64,000 nucleotides of DNA from Euborellia annulipes. Taxonomy: Eukaryota; Arthropoda; Insecta; Dermaptera; Anisolabididae. The stretch covers positions 27,382-91,381 of the forward strand of contig JAKCPI010014038.1 of the NCBI GenBank assembly GCA_023213315.1, written 5' to 3'. Positions 1 through 11,659 of the stretch are shown one piece after another. The notes beneath the pieces were generated by a model, which worked only from the letters and a program-made list of their open reading frames with translations, was not told where the DNA came from and did no database searches. Made by a program: the position numbers and the translations under genes. How positions within the stretch are numbered: position 1 is the stretch's first letter; each line of letters begins with the position of its first letter.

Positions 1-260
1 GTTTGAATTTTTTATGTCGCAAACTAAACAATCTATCCCTGTTCTAGGCCTACTTATTGGATGACCCACTACATTCCATGTTTGGGCTAACTTTACTTTT
101 ATTGAAGATTTTATATACAGTATATAGAGAAAAACCAATAAAATTTAAAGAATCCAAAGGTGTATAGGCTACACCTCTCTAATAAAAAAAACTATAAATT
201 AAAAACACGAAATCTTCCTCCGTGAAAAATTTTCTCTTAATTGATAATTTTATATATACT

Positions 261-263
<3 letters not shown>

Positions 264-299
<36 letters not shown>
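264..299. repeat. TA microsatellite
   Basis: Uninterrupted TA dinucleotides, followed by further TA-rich sequence to ~330. Confidence 0.9.
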
Positions 300-302
<3 letters not shown>

Positions 303-423
303 ATATATAATTTTTATTTATATATATACAGTATGTAGGCCTATATAATTTTTAACATTAATATTTGAAAGAATTTAAAATATTAATGCTATATTCACTC
401 CAAAGATATTTATTTTAACTAGC

Positions 424-508
424 CGCAAATCCTTTGGCGGGCTTCGCCCCCCTAGGCCCCCTGCCAGCTGGCTCGGGCCCGCCTGCGGCAGACCCTCGCC
501 TTTTCTTA
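424..508. other. GC-rich island in AT-rich DNA
   Basis: Runs of CCCCC, GGGCCCGCC and CTGCCAGCTGG in otherwise AT-rich sequence. Probably a transposon remnant. No ends found. Confidence 0.3.
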
Positions 509-704
509 ATTATGAAAAAAAAATTACCATTACTCTATTCCAATCCAGTGCCTGCTTTTGGATTAGTTTACATTCATAAAAAAATACATCAATGCAAAGA
601 ATACACACATATTTATCTATACATTCCCTATGGGAGAAATCGTTAAGTTTAGGAATTAACCACTCAAAAAGTTTTAGGAATTTCGGAATGAAAATAATTT
701 TCCT

Positions 705-1015
705 GTAATCCCTAAAAAGTGCATCAGTGAAGTACTAGTAGGCTACTCTTTAGTCGATTTTGTTCAAAAGCTTCGTGACACGTCCCAGGGGTACCTAACT
801 TAATTATAAAATTCCAACTTCCTAGCTCTTTTCGTTCTTGAGATATTTTGTCCACCAGACACACAGACAGACCATGTTGCGAAAACCACTTTTTTGGGTT
901 CAGGGGTACTCAAAACGTGCATATCCGTCAAAATCTCGACATCGAATTTTTGACATGAATCCAATACTTTCTCTCTATTTATATTAACTTATATAGAGGT
1001 AAGAGAAAGTAAAAA
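705..1015 (+). repeat. R1 repeat, 3' half
   Basis: GTGCATCAGTGAAGTACTAG through ACATCGAATTTTTGAC to TATAGAGGTAAGAGAAAGTA. Confidence 0.8.
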
Positions 1016-1023
1016 ATGGGACT

Positions 1024-1190
1024 AGCTCTCGGGCCTTGGTGTAGTGGTTAGCATACTTGCTGGCCATTTGTAACAAGGGTCGCGGTTTTGCAACAAATTT
1101 ATTTCAATCGAATTTGATACCAATCAATTGAAATAAATAGGGTCGGGGTCTAAATGGCCTCCGATGTCGAAAAATACCTTTTTAAAAAAA
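1024..1190 (+). mobile_element. SINE-B copy
   Basis: The A box region TGGTGTAGTGGTTAGCATAC and a degenerate B box are followed by AATAAATAGGGTCGGGGTCT and GGCCTCCGATGTCGAAAAA. Confidence 0.65.
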
Positions 1191-1604
1191 TGGGACAATG
1201 GGATCACTTCGTATGGATTGATCCAATATTTAAATTAAAAAGAAAAATATTATTTTATCTTCAATACAAATATGTTTTAAATAATCACCGATTAATTTTT
1301 TTATTATCTATTTGATAACATTGAGGAAGGTTATTCTACGAATAAATAATTAGATTTTTTTTTACTTATTCATTCATGAAAATCATAGAATGATCATTAG
1401 ATGAGAGAGATATTTATCTCATATTGTGCAATATAAAAAGATATTGTGAAATACATCTCATATTTCACAACTTCGTTCCGTATATGTATAAACCAAAGGT
1501 AACAAAATTTAGGAATTTAGGAAATGAATTGGTTGCTAGGCGCCAGAGGGATGAGGCATCCTTTCAACATCCACTACTCTCTCTATACATGGTTTTATTT
1601 CATT

Positions 1605-1995
1605 TTTAATTTCATTAAGGTCTTTTTCGGCAATGAAGGCCATTTAGACCCAAGTGCGGATACAAGGGGGGGGGGTAATAATTGGGTAAAAAATTTTATT
1701 TTTAATTTAAATTTTTTTAAATTAATGCTTACAACTTTGATTTGTATATATATTCTGGTAAACAAGTACAGAATGGACCTTTAAATTACAAAAAATAAGA
1801 AGAAATTGTGTCCTGTGCAACCAATCACTCCAGATTACTCCCCCATCCCCTGAATCTCCTCTGAATCCGCCACTGTTTAGACCCCGTCTCTATTTATTTC
1901 AATTGGATTGCTAGCCAATCAAAAAGACGGGATGCTATCCCGCGACCCTTGGCACAAATGACCAGCAGGGTAACCACTATACCAATGCCTGATGG
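1605..1995 (-). mobile_element. SINE-B split by a hAT-like element
   Basis: Tail GGTCTTTTTCGGCAATGAAG, insertion 1651-1875, then ACCCCGTCTCTATTTATTTC and a reverse tRNA-like head to ~1995. Confidence 0.7.
1651..1875. mobile_element. Short hAT-like element in a SINE
   Basis: Ends CAAGTGCGGATAC and GAATCCGCCACTG are flanked by TTTAGACC on both sides (1643-1650, 1876-1883). It contains a G10 run and splits a reverse-oriented SINE-B. Confidence 0.8.
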
Positions 1996-2297
1996 CTATA
2001 CTGGGTTGTTTTCTTAAATTTAATACATTTAAAAATAATAATTCAATTTTTTTCTATAAAATGAATAACACAAATAGATTGAATTTAAAAAATTAGTTAT
2101 CAAGGCCTAACTAAGTGTCTAGGTAGAGCGAGGGAAAAGGGATTAAAAAAATATTTTAATTAACACTGGTATTCATTCATGGAATTTTTTGTCTTTAATA
2201 TTAATATATTTTATTTATATCCTACTTTTTTTAGTCCTTTCAGCATCTTCAAACGATAATAATATTATTGATTTTCGTATCCAGATGATTTAAATAA

Positions 2298-2525
2298 ATT
2301 CATCGGACTGTCTGGGATCCGAATCCGCGCCCCTGGACTTTTAGATTATTATATTTATAGACTTTTATCAACAGCTCTAATCTCTTGGCCACGGGGGAGG
2401 AGGGGGGGTGAGAATCATACATTTTAAAAGATTTTGTAAGTCCGTCGGCGAATTCGGGATCTAACCAGCTGGGTTTTGACCCTCCTCGCTGCTTAATATT
2501 AATTTTTCCTAAACAGGGTCCTCAA
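2298..2525 (-). repeat. SINE head plus linked repeat, copy 1
   Basis: AAATTCATCGGACTGTCTGG with a reverse B box, then a ~170-bp body with GAATCATACATTTTAAAAG. Repeated directly at 3267. Confidence 0.7.
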
Positions 2526-3266
2526 AATGCTCTGTTAAAGATGTTTATATTGTTTGAAAGGCCTTTGTCCAAACTCAGTAAATGCTTAGTTTAATAATAA
2601 TGAAAATTCATTTTAATTAAATATAATAAAAAAATACTTTCCATGGGAATTTATTTCATTTTCTCAAGTTGAATGAACTTAAAATAATAATTTCCTGATT
2701 TTTAAATGAATTTATTATTTATTTTTGACGTATCCCATCTTTTTTTCCCTTTATATAAATTAATTCTTGTTACATTATTATTAAGAAAGGATAACTGTTA
2801 ACGAGGCTTATCTATAGAAGGTTCTCTCGTTTATAGCATGCTCTGCTCACTCATCCTCTTTTTAATTATCAAACGGAGAGAGAATCTCCCAACAGGGGAT
2901 TACTATATATCATTGCAGAAAACAATAACACCGACGACAGAAAGATTAATCTTTAATTGCTAATTATTTTGACTCTAGAGATCATCAATTTTTTTTTTTC
3001 TTTTTATTCATAGACTAATTCTTGGTAAATAATCGGTATCTCATTTCAGGAACTGATGACTTATGGGACATGTCTGCCCTCTCCCAGAAATTATTTGGAA
3101 GGATTTCTTGTCTTGGGCGTCACGAATATTAAAATGCATCCTTCCAAATAATTTTTATGGCTCATTTAAGTTACTTTAAAACAAATTTTACAGTTTTTGA
3201 ATTTCATACTTTCATTGACAACTTAGAATTCTTTAAAAAATAATTATTTTGTTCACTCATTCACAA

Positions 3267-3475
3267 ATTCATCGGACTGTCTGGGATCCGAATCCGCGCC
3301 CCTGGACTTTTAGATTATTATATTTATAGACTTTTATCTATGAGCTCTGGCAAAGTGGGAGGAGGGGGAGGGGGCGAATCATACATTTTAAAAGATTTTG
3401 TAAGTCCTTCAGCGAATTCGGGATCTAACCAGCTGACTTTTGACCCTCCTCGCTTTAATATTAATTTTTCCTGTC
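3267..3475 (-). repeat. SINE head plus linked repeat, copy 2
   Basis: Direct repeat of 2298-2525, about 970 bp away, with small deletions. Confidence 0.7.
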
Positions 3476-3926
3476 AAGAGAGTCTAGCTTTTTGGACGTA
3501 CTGTCCTTCGAAACGTCTACATAGTAGACTATATTTAGACTTATATACAAAAATCTAGGCCAGAGATTGAAGTTCACGGCACTGTTGGTGTCCTTGAATT
3601 TAAAAAAAAATTAAGTTTAATATGAAAATTTATTGAAATATTATATCATATGTAACGCACACCGTAACATAATGTAATAATCTTTACTACAGTCATTGAG
3701 TAAAAATACATCAATAGTTTTGTTAGCTCAAGTAAGAGCTAATTTGTCTTGGTTTATTTCTATATCTCGCGGCACCCCTGAGTCAATCACGCGGCACCCT
3801 TGGGCACATTACACCGGTTGGGAACCACTGGTCTAAACAGTGAAATTTTAACACAATGCCAATACTTTCTTTAAGTATTAACCTGTATATAAGTAGATAA
3901 AGAAAGTAAAATAGTTTTAGGCTAAT

Positions 3927-5437
3927 CAGTGGCGTACCGAGGGGGGCGGGGGGGCGGTCCGCCCCAGGCCCCGAGCCGGCATAGGCCCCCATATATTTAT
4001 AAAAAACAAAATTTAATGAAAATTTCTCTTTTTGAGGCCCCGGGGCCCTCAGGGCTCAAATAAAAACCAAAAAATTAGTTAAAAAATCAAAATTTAATGA
4101 AGATTTCTCTATGAGAGGCCCCGGGGCCCTCAGGGCTCAAGTAAAAACCGAAAAATTTAGTTAAAAAAACAAAATTTAATGAAGATTTCTCTTTGAGGCC
4201 CCGGGGCCCTCAGGGCTCAAATAAGAACCGAAAAAATTTGGTTAAAAAACAAAATTTAATGAAGATTTCTCTTTGAGAGGCACCGGGGCCCTCAGTGCTC
4301 AAATAAAAACCAAAAAATTTAGTTAAAAAAACAAAATTTAATGAAGATTTCTCTTTGAGAGGCCCCGGGGCCCTCAGGGCTAAAATAAAAACCGAAAAAT
4401 TTAGTTAAAATATCAAATTTAATGAAAATTTCTCTTTGAGAGGCTCGGGGGCCCTCAGGGCACAAGTAAAAACAAAATTTAATGAAGATTTCTCTTTGAG
4501 AGGCCCCGGGGCCCTCAGTGCTCAAATAAAAACCAAAAAATTTAGTTAAAAAACAAAATTTAATGAAGATTTCTCTTTGAGAGGCCCCGGGGCCCTCAGG
4601 GCTAAAATAAAAACCGAAAAATTTAGTTAAAATATCAAATTTAATGAGATTCTTTGAGAGGCTCGGGGGCCCTCAGGGCACAAGTAAAAACAAAATTTAA
4701 TGAAGATTTCTCTTTTTGAGGCCCCGGGGCCCTCAGGGCTAAAATAAAAACCGAAAAATTTAGTTAAAATATCAAATTTAATGAGATTCTTTGAGAGGCT
4801 CGGGGGCCCTCAGGGCACAAGTAAAAACAAAATTTAATGAAGATTTCTCTTTTGAGGCCCCGGGGCCCTCAGGGCTAAAATAAAAACCGAAAAATTTAGT
4901 TAAAAAAACAAAATTTAATGAAGATTTCTCTTTGAGAGGCCCCGGGGCCCTCAGGGCTCAAATAAAAACCGAAAAATTTAGTTAAAAAAATCAAAATTTA
5001 ATGAAGATTTCTCTTTGAGAGGCCCCGGGGCCCTCAGAGCTCAAATAAAAACCGAAAAATTTAGTTAAAAAATCAAAATTTAATGAAAATTTCTCTTCGA
5101 GAGGCCCCGGGGCCCTCAGAGCTCAAATAAAAACCGAAAAATTTAGTTAAAAAAACAAAATGTAATGAAGATTTCTCTTTGAGAGGCCCCGGGGCCCTCA
5201 GGGCTCAAATAAAAACCGAAAAATTTAGTTAAAAAAACAAAATTTAATGAAAATTTCTCTTCGAGAGGCCCCGGGACCCTTGTGGTTCAGGAATATACGG
5301 TATTTTAAAAATATTTTTATGTATGGAGAAGAGGGATATTTAAAGATGAGCAGCCCCCCAAAAAAAAAAAAAAATTCAATATAAGGCCCCCTCTTCTAGT
5401 GCCGCCCCAGGCCCCCAACTGCCTCGGTACGCCTCTG
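3927..5437. mobile_element. hAT-like element carrying a satellite array, copy 1
   Basis: Termini are CAGTGGCGTACCGAGG and CCTCGGTACGCCTCTG, flanked by the 8-bp duplication AGGCTAAT (3919-3926 and 5438-5445). Inside are about 15 tandem units of ~82 bp at ~4010-5280, each with a GGCCCCGGGGCC-type palindrome and a TTTAATGAARATTTCTCTTT box. Some units are shortened to ~57 bp. There is no transposase. Terminus type and TSD length fit the hAT superfamily. Confidence 0.85.
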
Positions 5438-5943
5438 AGGCTAATTGAAAAATTTTAAATCGAATCTTTTTCAAGTACCTATCATTATTTCGTAACAAAA
5501 ATAGATAACTTATTATAATAGATATTTTAAGAAAACATCCGGTAACAAATTGGGATTAAATACTTTTATCAAAAAAGATAACCTCCAATTCTTTTATGAT
5601 GATCCAATAAACTAATTTTTAATAGTAAAAAATTTGAAACTCAAAGTCTTATTATACTAGTATTTAGTATTTTAAAAATGTAATATTCTATGGCGAATTG
5701 ATACTAATTACACACTTGTTAATTTACGAATTTTAGCACCTCTCTCTAATAATGGCATGCTTCTATCTCTCTATTCGTGAAGTTGTAACTTCCTAACCAC
5801 ATTCAATTCGGACTCACGTCTCTAGGCTAAAATTATAGTTAATTTTAAATAAAAAATAAATTATAATTTTGTACATCGATATATTTTAGAAAATAGCAAC
5901 ATAATGCAAGTGTAAAGGAAAATCTCTTGGTTTTTAAGTTAGT

Positions 5944-6060
5944 TGGAGCCTTCGAGCTTGGTGTAGGGGTAGCGTGCTAGCCTTGTATACCAGAGGCGCG
6001 GGTTCGGATCCCTGGCAGTCCGATAATTTTATTTAAGCCATTTGGATACCAAAGGGGTTA
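5944..6060 (+). mobile_element. SINE-A, 5' part
   Basis: A box in GCTTGGTGTAGGGGTAGCG, B box GGTTCGGATCC, then GGCAGTCCGATAATTTTATT. Confidence 0.75.
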
Positions 6061-6522
6061 AAAAAGAATACCTGGGAAATATTTACAAAGGGTTTTTTTT
6101 CTTTAAAGATGAAAATTATATCTCTATTTTTGACTAGTTAGGTACTGTACAAGATTCTTGGTTACTCGCATTTTCCCTTTATTATGTTGAATTCTGAGAG
6201 AATGATTAGGAAAGAAGAGCTGATCATTAAAACATTAATTATTCACATTATCATTTACATTATGTTTATATGTTGAAAGACAAAAAAATATTAAATTTCC
6301 ATTTTCATTAAATTTTTTGGTTATAGGTCTCCCTTCTTATTAAAAGAATAAAAAATAATTATTAAAAAAATTAATTTATTTACAAAATATGTACAAAAGT
6401 GCATTTACATTATTTACAAATAAATAAATAAATAATCGATTAAATAAACATACATGAACATGTATGTGTATGAATCTTAGAAAAATTGTAGAATGGCTTG
6501 ATCATTTATGTTTATTTATTAT

Positions 6523-6796
6523 TCTTACTCAATAAACAGTTGACAAGCCTCCTCCCCGGAAGTGTTCAGCACTGTCAATGACAGCAACATTGCCGGAAGC
6601 ACACTCGACCGAAGTGGAAATGCTGGTAGCGATACATACTTGGCACACAAATGGCTGTATGTTGCCTTGCCACTACTACAGTCACTGGTTGAACTGTTGA
6701 ATAATTGTACAGAGGTGCCTTTTCTATTACACGACCTTTCGTACCGTTGTTGCCCATGACTTTTGGTGCTTCAATCAATTCAGGAGAAATAATCAA
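6523..6796 (-). other. GC-richer ORF block, possible terminal exon
   Basis: A minus-strand ORF from 6796 to 6575 (73 codons, Cys-rich end RVCFRQCCCH) overlaps another open frame ending in GGGLSTVY and a stop near 6538. Tandem AATAAATAAA follows near 6520. Base composition is more coding-like than its flanks. No family recognised, and no convincing acceptor. It could equally be an old retroelement piece. Confidence 0.25.
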
Positions 6797-7129
6797 AATG
6801 ATTCATTCAGTAAATTTGTCGCTTTATATAAACAAGAGATAAGAATTATCTCTGATATTTTTGGATTAACTTATGCGTCATTTATAATTAAACATACAGT
6901 TTAGGTATCAAAGGTGGCTTCGCCCTAAGATTTTAACTATTCATCGTGGGCACTATAACATTATAAAGATATATAGATACTGCTGGAATTTGATAATATA
7001 TAATTCAACAAGCTTATATGTTTCAAGGGTTATTTAAAATTAAAATAACATTTTAACGTTTTAGTTGGGGATTCCAATATAATTTAAAACTTGAAGGGTC
7101 CCTACTTTGTCGGGCTCGGTCCGGTCTCT

Positions 7130-7680
7130 TACCCTTCGGCAAGAGAAAGCTGTGCTTGTCACACCAGATTTTTTGTGACGACATATATTTAGTTTCCACC
7201 GATATACATGTATTAGGGTGCGTACACACCTGCGCTCTGCTCCGCTCGCGAGCAGTTCGCGGCTCGAAATTCGTTGCTCGTTGAAATTATTTATTTTGAC
7301 GAACCTGCCGCGATCCAAAGAGATGGATTGCGGCGAGCAGCTCGCGAGCGGCTCGCGAGCATCTCAAAACAACAACAACAAGCAGCTCGCGAGCGGAGCA
7401 GGCGCAGGTGTGTACGCACCCTTAGAATTCAAGAGGTAAGATTTATAAACATAGGAAAATATTTATATTTTGTTACCATGGCAATCATTTCTCCTATCTT
7501 TTCTATGGACAAGAGTAAAGTGGCCATCAGAAGATTTCAATGGCAAAATTTTGAGAAAATCAAAAAAAAAAAAAAACTGAAAAAGTATATAAGTAAAGTA
7601 CTAGTACTTTTGGCCCGATCAAAAGCTTATTTTCACCCCTTGGGGAGATGCCTAACTTAAATATAAAATTTCAACCTCGT
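7130..7680 (+). repeat. R1 repeat with a MITE insertion
   Basis: Head, GTGACGACATATATTTAG, insertion at 7216-7421, then the body to TAAATATAAAATTTCAACC. Confidence 0.75.
7216..7421. mobile_element. MITE with TTA target duplication in R1
   Basis: Ends GGGTGCGTACACACC and GGTGTGTACGCACCC are flanked by TTA (7213-7215, 7422-7424). The body is rich in GCTCGCGAGC palindromes. A 3-bp TTA/TAA duplication suggests PIF/Harbinger. Confidence 0.75.
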
Positions 7681-8010
7681 ACAAATTAGTGGCATCGAAT
7701 GTTGATATTAATGGCTAAACAAATATAAATCCTTTTTCTTAAGTCAAATGTTTTAGCTTTTTTATTAGTACACGTAATAATAAAAAAGTCGTAAGAAATA
7801 GCTAGCCCCTGGCTAGACAGAAAGCCCGCTGAAGGCAGGCTAGTATCCTATAATAAGTCTACTAGGACTTATTCACTATGATCAAATGGTTTCTAATCAT
7901 GGGTAGCCCTAAATTTTATTTTTCAATTAAGTATTAAGAACTAAATAAATCGTATACTGTAGGACTATTAATGGCATAGATATATTTGGCAAATTGAATT
8001 TAGTACGGAT

Positions 8011-8278
8011 CAGTGTCGGATCCAGAGGAGTTTCTTGGGGGGGGAGGGGGGGTAATCTGGTGTGACGGTTCGCACAGCACACAATTTTTTCTTATTATCG
8101 AGCATTCTGTAGTTGTTTACCACAATATATATACAAATCAAATTTTTAAGGATTAGTTTTTAAAATTTTATATTAAAAATACAATTTTTTTTCCAAAAAA
8201 AATATTTTTCTCAAATCTCGGCGGAGGGGGGGGGGGGGGAATTATCCCCTTTACCCCCTCCCCTAGTATCCTCCCTTG
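8011..8278. mobile_element. Short hAT-like element
   Basis: Ends CAGTGTCGGATCC and GTATCCTCCCTTG, with 8-bp duplication GTACGGAT (8003-8010, 8279-8286). It carries long G runs near both ends and part of an R1-type head. Confidence 0.78.
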
Positions 8279-8811
8279 GTACGGATAATGTCTCTAGAAA
8301 TTTTTGTAGCACGGAAATAATCGAGCTGGTTCGTTTCCTGTCTTAAAAACTTATAAATGTAAATATTATTATTATTAGATAAGTATTTTTTTTATAAAGT
8401 TTAATAAATAATTTTAAAAAAAAAATGATCTCTGAACCGGATTAGAGTGCCATGTGCAAAAACCTGTGTCCGTTTTGGTGTCGTGTGAATATTGATTAGA
8501 ATATCTTATCTTGTGCTATCTAATGCGTAGTGAATTATTTTTCAATTACGTTTTAAATATTCTGATTGCGTTTCTTATAATTTAAATCTCTCTTTTTCTC
8601 TTATCTAACATGTACCTGTGTCTTTTTTACGTATGAAGGCTTTGAAAAAACTTGAGAGTTATAAATTTGCCTAATACAGGCCAGTCAGGATTTTCTATAA
8701 CCTATGTATTTTTTAAACAAAAATAGGTCAATATTCTCTAAAAAAAAAGACCGAACAAAAAAATGAAATGGTATGTTAGCGAGGTGAATAACTGAATCAT
8801 TATGAATTAGA

Positions 8812-8984
8812 ATAAATAAAAGGCCAAGCAGCTATGTTTATTTCTTTATTGTATTCGAACCCACAGCGTTTCAGTCGACTTACGACCCTAGCCATGAAGA
8901 TGGTGTCATAGTCAACTGAAACGTCGCTATGAGTTCCAATATAATAAAGAAATAAACATAGCTGCTTGTTCTTTTATTTGTCCT
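8812..8984. repeat. Long hairpin with GAAACG loop region
   Basis: Arms carry AAGCAGCTATGTTTATTTC and its inverse. The centre has ATGAAGATGGTGTCATAGTC and AACTGAAACGTC, resembling two 3' tail modules joined head to head. Confidence 0.7.
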
Positions 8985-8989
8985 CCTAA

Positions 8990-10055
8990 AAAACACAGTA
9001 TGTAATCCTGAAAAAGCCCCCTGTACAGTTTAAGAAACTGCTTTAAAACAAAGTTGCTTAATATTCTTGTCATAAAACTAAAAGAGACGAGTAGTTCACA
9101 CCAAATTTTACAAGCAATTCACAAAAAAATTTTTTTTAATAAAAATCATAGGACAATTCAAGTCTTATCGCTTGGTAGTGTCATGTCGCCAATGGGAATT
9201 TGTCCTTTGTCTTCAACTAGGTTAATCACTCCCTCATTCATTCATTCATCCATGCATAGTCACAGGTCTAACTAACGGCGTCCATCCTTGTTGTTATTAT
9301 TTGCACACGATTGTCCCACAGACTTACTGTTCGCTTTATGTCACTGTCAAATTATGGAATCAGCTCTAGTCGGCCAGTTAAACTCACGCATACGTTTGTC
9401 TATCATTATGTCTATCGAAAGGATAGATAAATAACGTTATTTATATTATAGTAAGTTAAAAAGCCTGAGGACTGGTATAAAAAAGACTCAATTCTCGCGT
9501 TCCTATTTATTTATTCACTGCAATGAATTGACCTAGCATTGCAAGCATTGGTAAAAATAAAAAAATTGGACAAATCTTGCTTCGATAGCTATAGCTATCG
9601 GTCTATAGACCAGTGGTTCCCAACCAGGAGGCGATTCGCCCCAAGGGGGCGATTTGGGTTATAGCTTTATAACTCAAAAGATTTTTCGAGAACCGGCACC
9701 ATGGACTGAAAACACTGATTTGAATTAATTGATAGCCAAGATAATTTTTTGCTCAGAACGCGAAACGAAACACTGACCTTTCAAGGCCCATGAAAAGTTT
9801 TTTCTCTGCTTTAAGGGACATGGCTTAGTATCTCTTAATTAGTAGACCAATTTATAAGATGAATTAGTATTTATTATCCGCCCGAAAAATAATAAGTTGA
9901 TGAAATATTTTCAGTTTAACATAAAATAACATTTTAACTTGATCGAATTTTGTCTTTGTTATAAAATGTTTTGTCAGATGGATTAGCATCTATTTATTAA
10001 CTTTGTTTTTTCTAATTCTCTCAATTTTTCCCACTCTAGCAGCGCTTCCCAATCT
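8990..10055. other. No gene seen
   Basis: AT-rich intergenic DNA. A CAGTGGTTCCCAACCAGG motif at 9610 resembles the start of a hAT-type element, but no matching far end was found. Confidence 0.5.
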
Positions 10056-10152
10056 TTATCTATCAAAATCTCGATATCCAATTTTTAACATGAATCCAAT
10101 ACTTTCTCTCTATATATATTAACATATATAGAGGTAAGAGAAAGTAAAAATT
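10056..10152 (+). repeat. R1 repeat, 3' end
   Basis: AAAATCTCGATATCCAATT to AGAGGTAAGAGAAAGTAAAA. Confidence 0.75.
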
Positions 10153-10260
10153 GATAATTACAATAAACCGAAATAATAACATGGCGCCTTCCTGATTAGT
10201 AACCGCTGATTTATAGATATTTGCGTTATATAATATATTGAGAAAAGAAAAGTGGATGAA

Positions 10261-10575
10261 CTAAAAAATAAAAACCTCCAATTTCTTAATTAATTGAGAG
10301 GTTTCGGGTCATTTATTGTTCAATCTTCATTCTTTCAACATTGATTATGTTTCCCGGAGTTGGTTAAAATGTCACAATAGCTACATGTAGCTCTAATTTG
10401 TATCATGTGTAAATTGAAGGTAAAGTTCTCTCACTGTCTTATTTTATGAGAGTTCAATTCATGTCCAATTTATGTATTGTGTGTCCTTTTAACTAACTCC
10501 GGAAATCATAATCAATGTTAAAATACCGAAACCTCTCAATTAATTGTTAAGAAATCGGAGGCTTTTATTTTTTAG
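10261..10575. mobile_element. Fold-back element with ~110-bp arms
   Basis: CTAAAAAATAAAAACCTCC at the left is matched by its inverse at the right end. Arms diverge moderately. No ORF. Confidence 0.75.
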
Positions 10576-11375
10576 CTGATCCTGCCCCTGTCACTACAGT
10601 CACTGATTTCATTAGTATATTGGATATATTTTGCCAATATAAGCCCGGGGAAAAATACGATATTCTGGCTGGTTAGGCTATAATTAAATAGTTGAATTTT
10701 TTTTATTCTTTCTAAAATCACCGCCTATTTATTAAATCTCCACTTTAAATTCGAAGCCGTCATTAGATGATTATTTGTGATACTTTTTTTTCGTGATTTA
10801 GTTAAAATCTAAAATACACCTTTTTTTGGAATAAATAAGACCTGAACTCCTGGCCTTTGGTGACTTACTTTTGCAAAATTCGATAACAATCCCCAGAATG
10901 TTTATGCTAATTCAGAATCTGGTGAAGGTCAATTTCGTTACGTATTTATACAAAGGGTTATTATTTTTAACACGAAATAAATAATCATTTTCTGGATTAG
11001 ATTATAGGAAGTTGCGAATTCCTCGACCGGGATTTTATTTATAAATCGAACATCTGGAGCTTTTAAAAGGGGAAAAAAATTCTTTGTTTAAATTGTCTCA
11101 GAATATATAATAGAAAAGAACCTTCTAACGGGATGATTAAAAACGAGATTATTATATTTTAATCTATAAAGGATGCAGGTTGCAGCAAAAATTTTTAATT
11201 AAATGGTTTATCTCGTCAAAAATAAAATATATACATCCAGCGAGTTTTCTTGTATTATCTATAATATATAATTACAATACACACATACCACTTGTTATCG
11301 TCAAAATGAATATTTACTCAAGTTAGAATAATTAAATTATCTATTTCTAGATGGACATTCACTTAATATCGAAAG

Positions 11376-11655
11376 ATTACAAAAAGCACTGAAAAATATT
11401 TATTCGTCGGTATTTACATCAATTTTTGATCATTTATGTTCTGCTAAACCATAATAAAAAAATCTGGTGTGACTGGCGCACAGCACACAACTTTCTTACC
11501 GAAGGTATATATTTCATATATACATAGGTAAGAGAAAGTAAAAAAATTTAGTCCATCCTGGACTTAATGTGGTTTCAAGCAGAACATAAATGATCAAAAG
11601 TTGATGTAAATACCGACGAATAAATAATATATATTTTCAGTGCATTTTGCTTATA
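11376..11655. repeat. Inverted repeat flanking an R1 head
   Basis: Arms at ~11376-11450 and ~11572-11655 share AACATAAATGATCA and GTATTTACATCAA. An R1 hairpin fragment (11458-11545) lies between. Confidence 0.65.
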
Positions 11656-11659
11656 ACTT

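Noticed and set aside
4319..4525. Repeated peptide EGPGASQREIFIKF read from the ~80-bp satellite, resembling a neuropeptide precursor
   Set aside because: It is only the minus-strand translation of a satellite in a transposon. It has no signal peptide, no amidation Gly and no dibasic sites at regular spacing, and stops and frameshifts are frequent.
6575..6796. RFamide-like peptide (YQHFHFGR) in the Cys-rich ORF
   Set aside because: A single match with no signal peptide and no repeated peptides, in a frame competing with another open frame.
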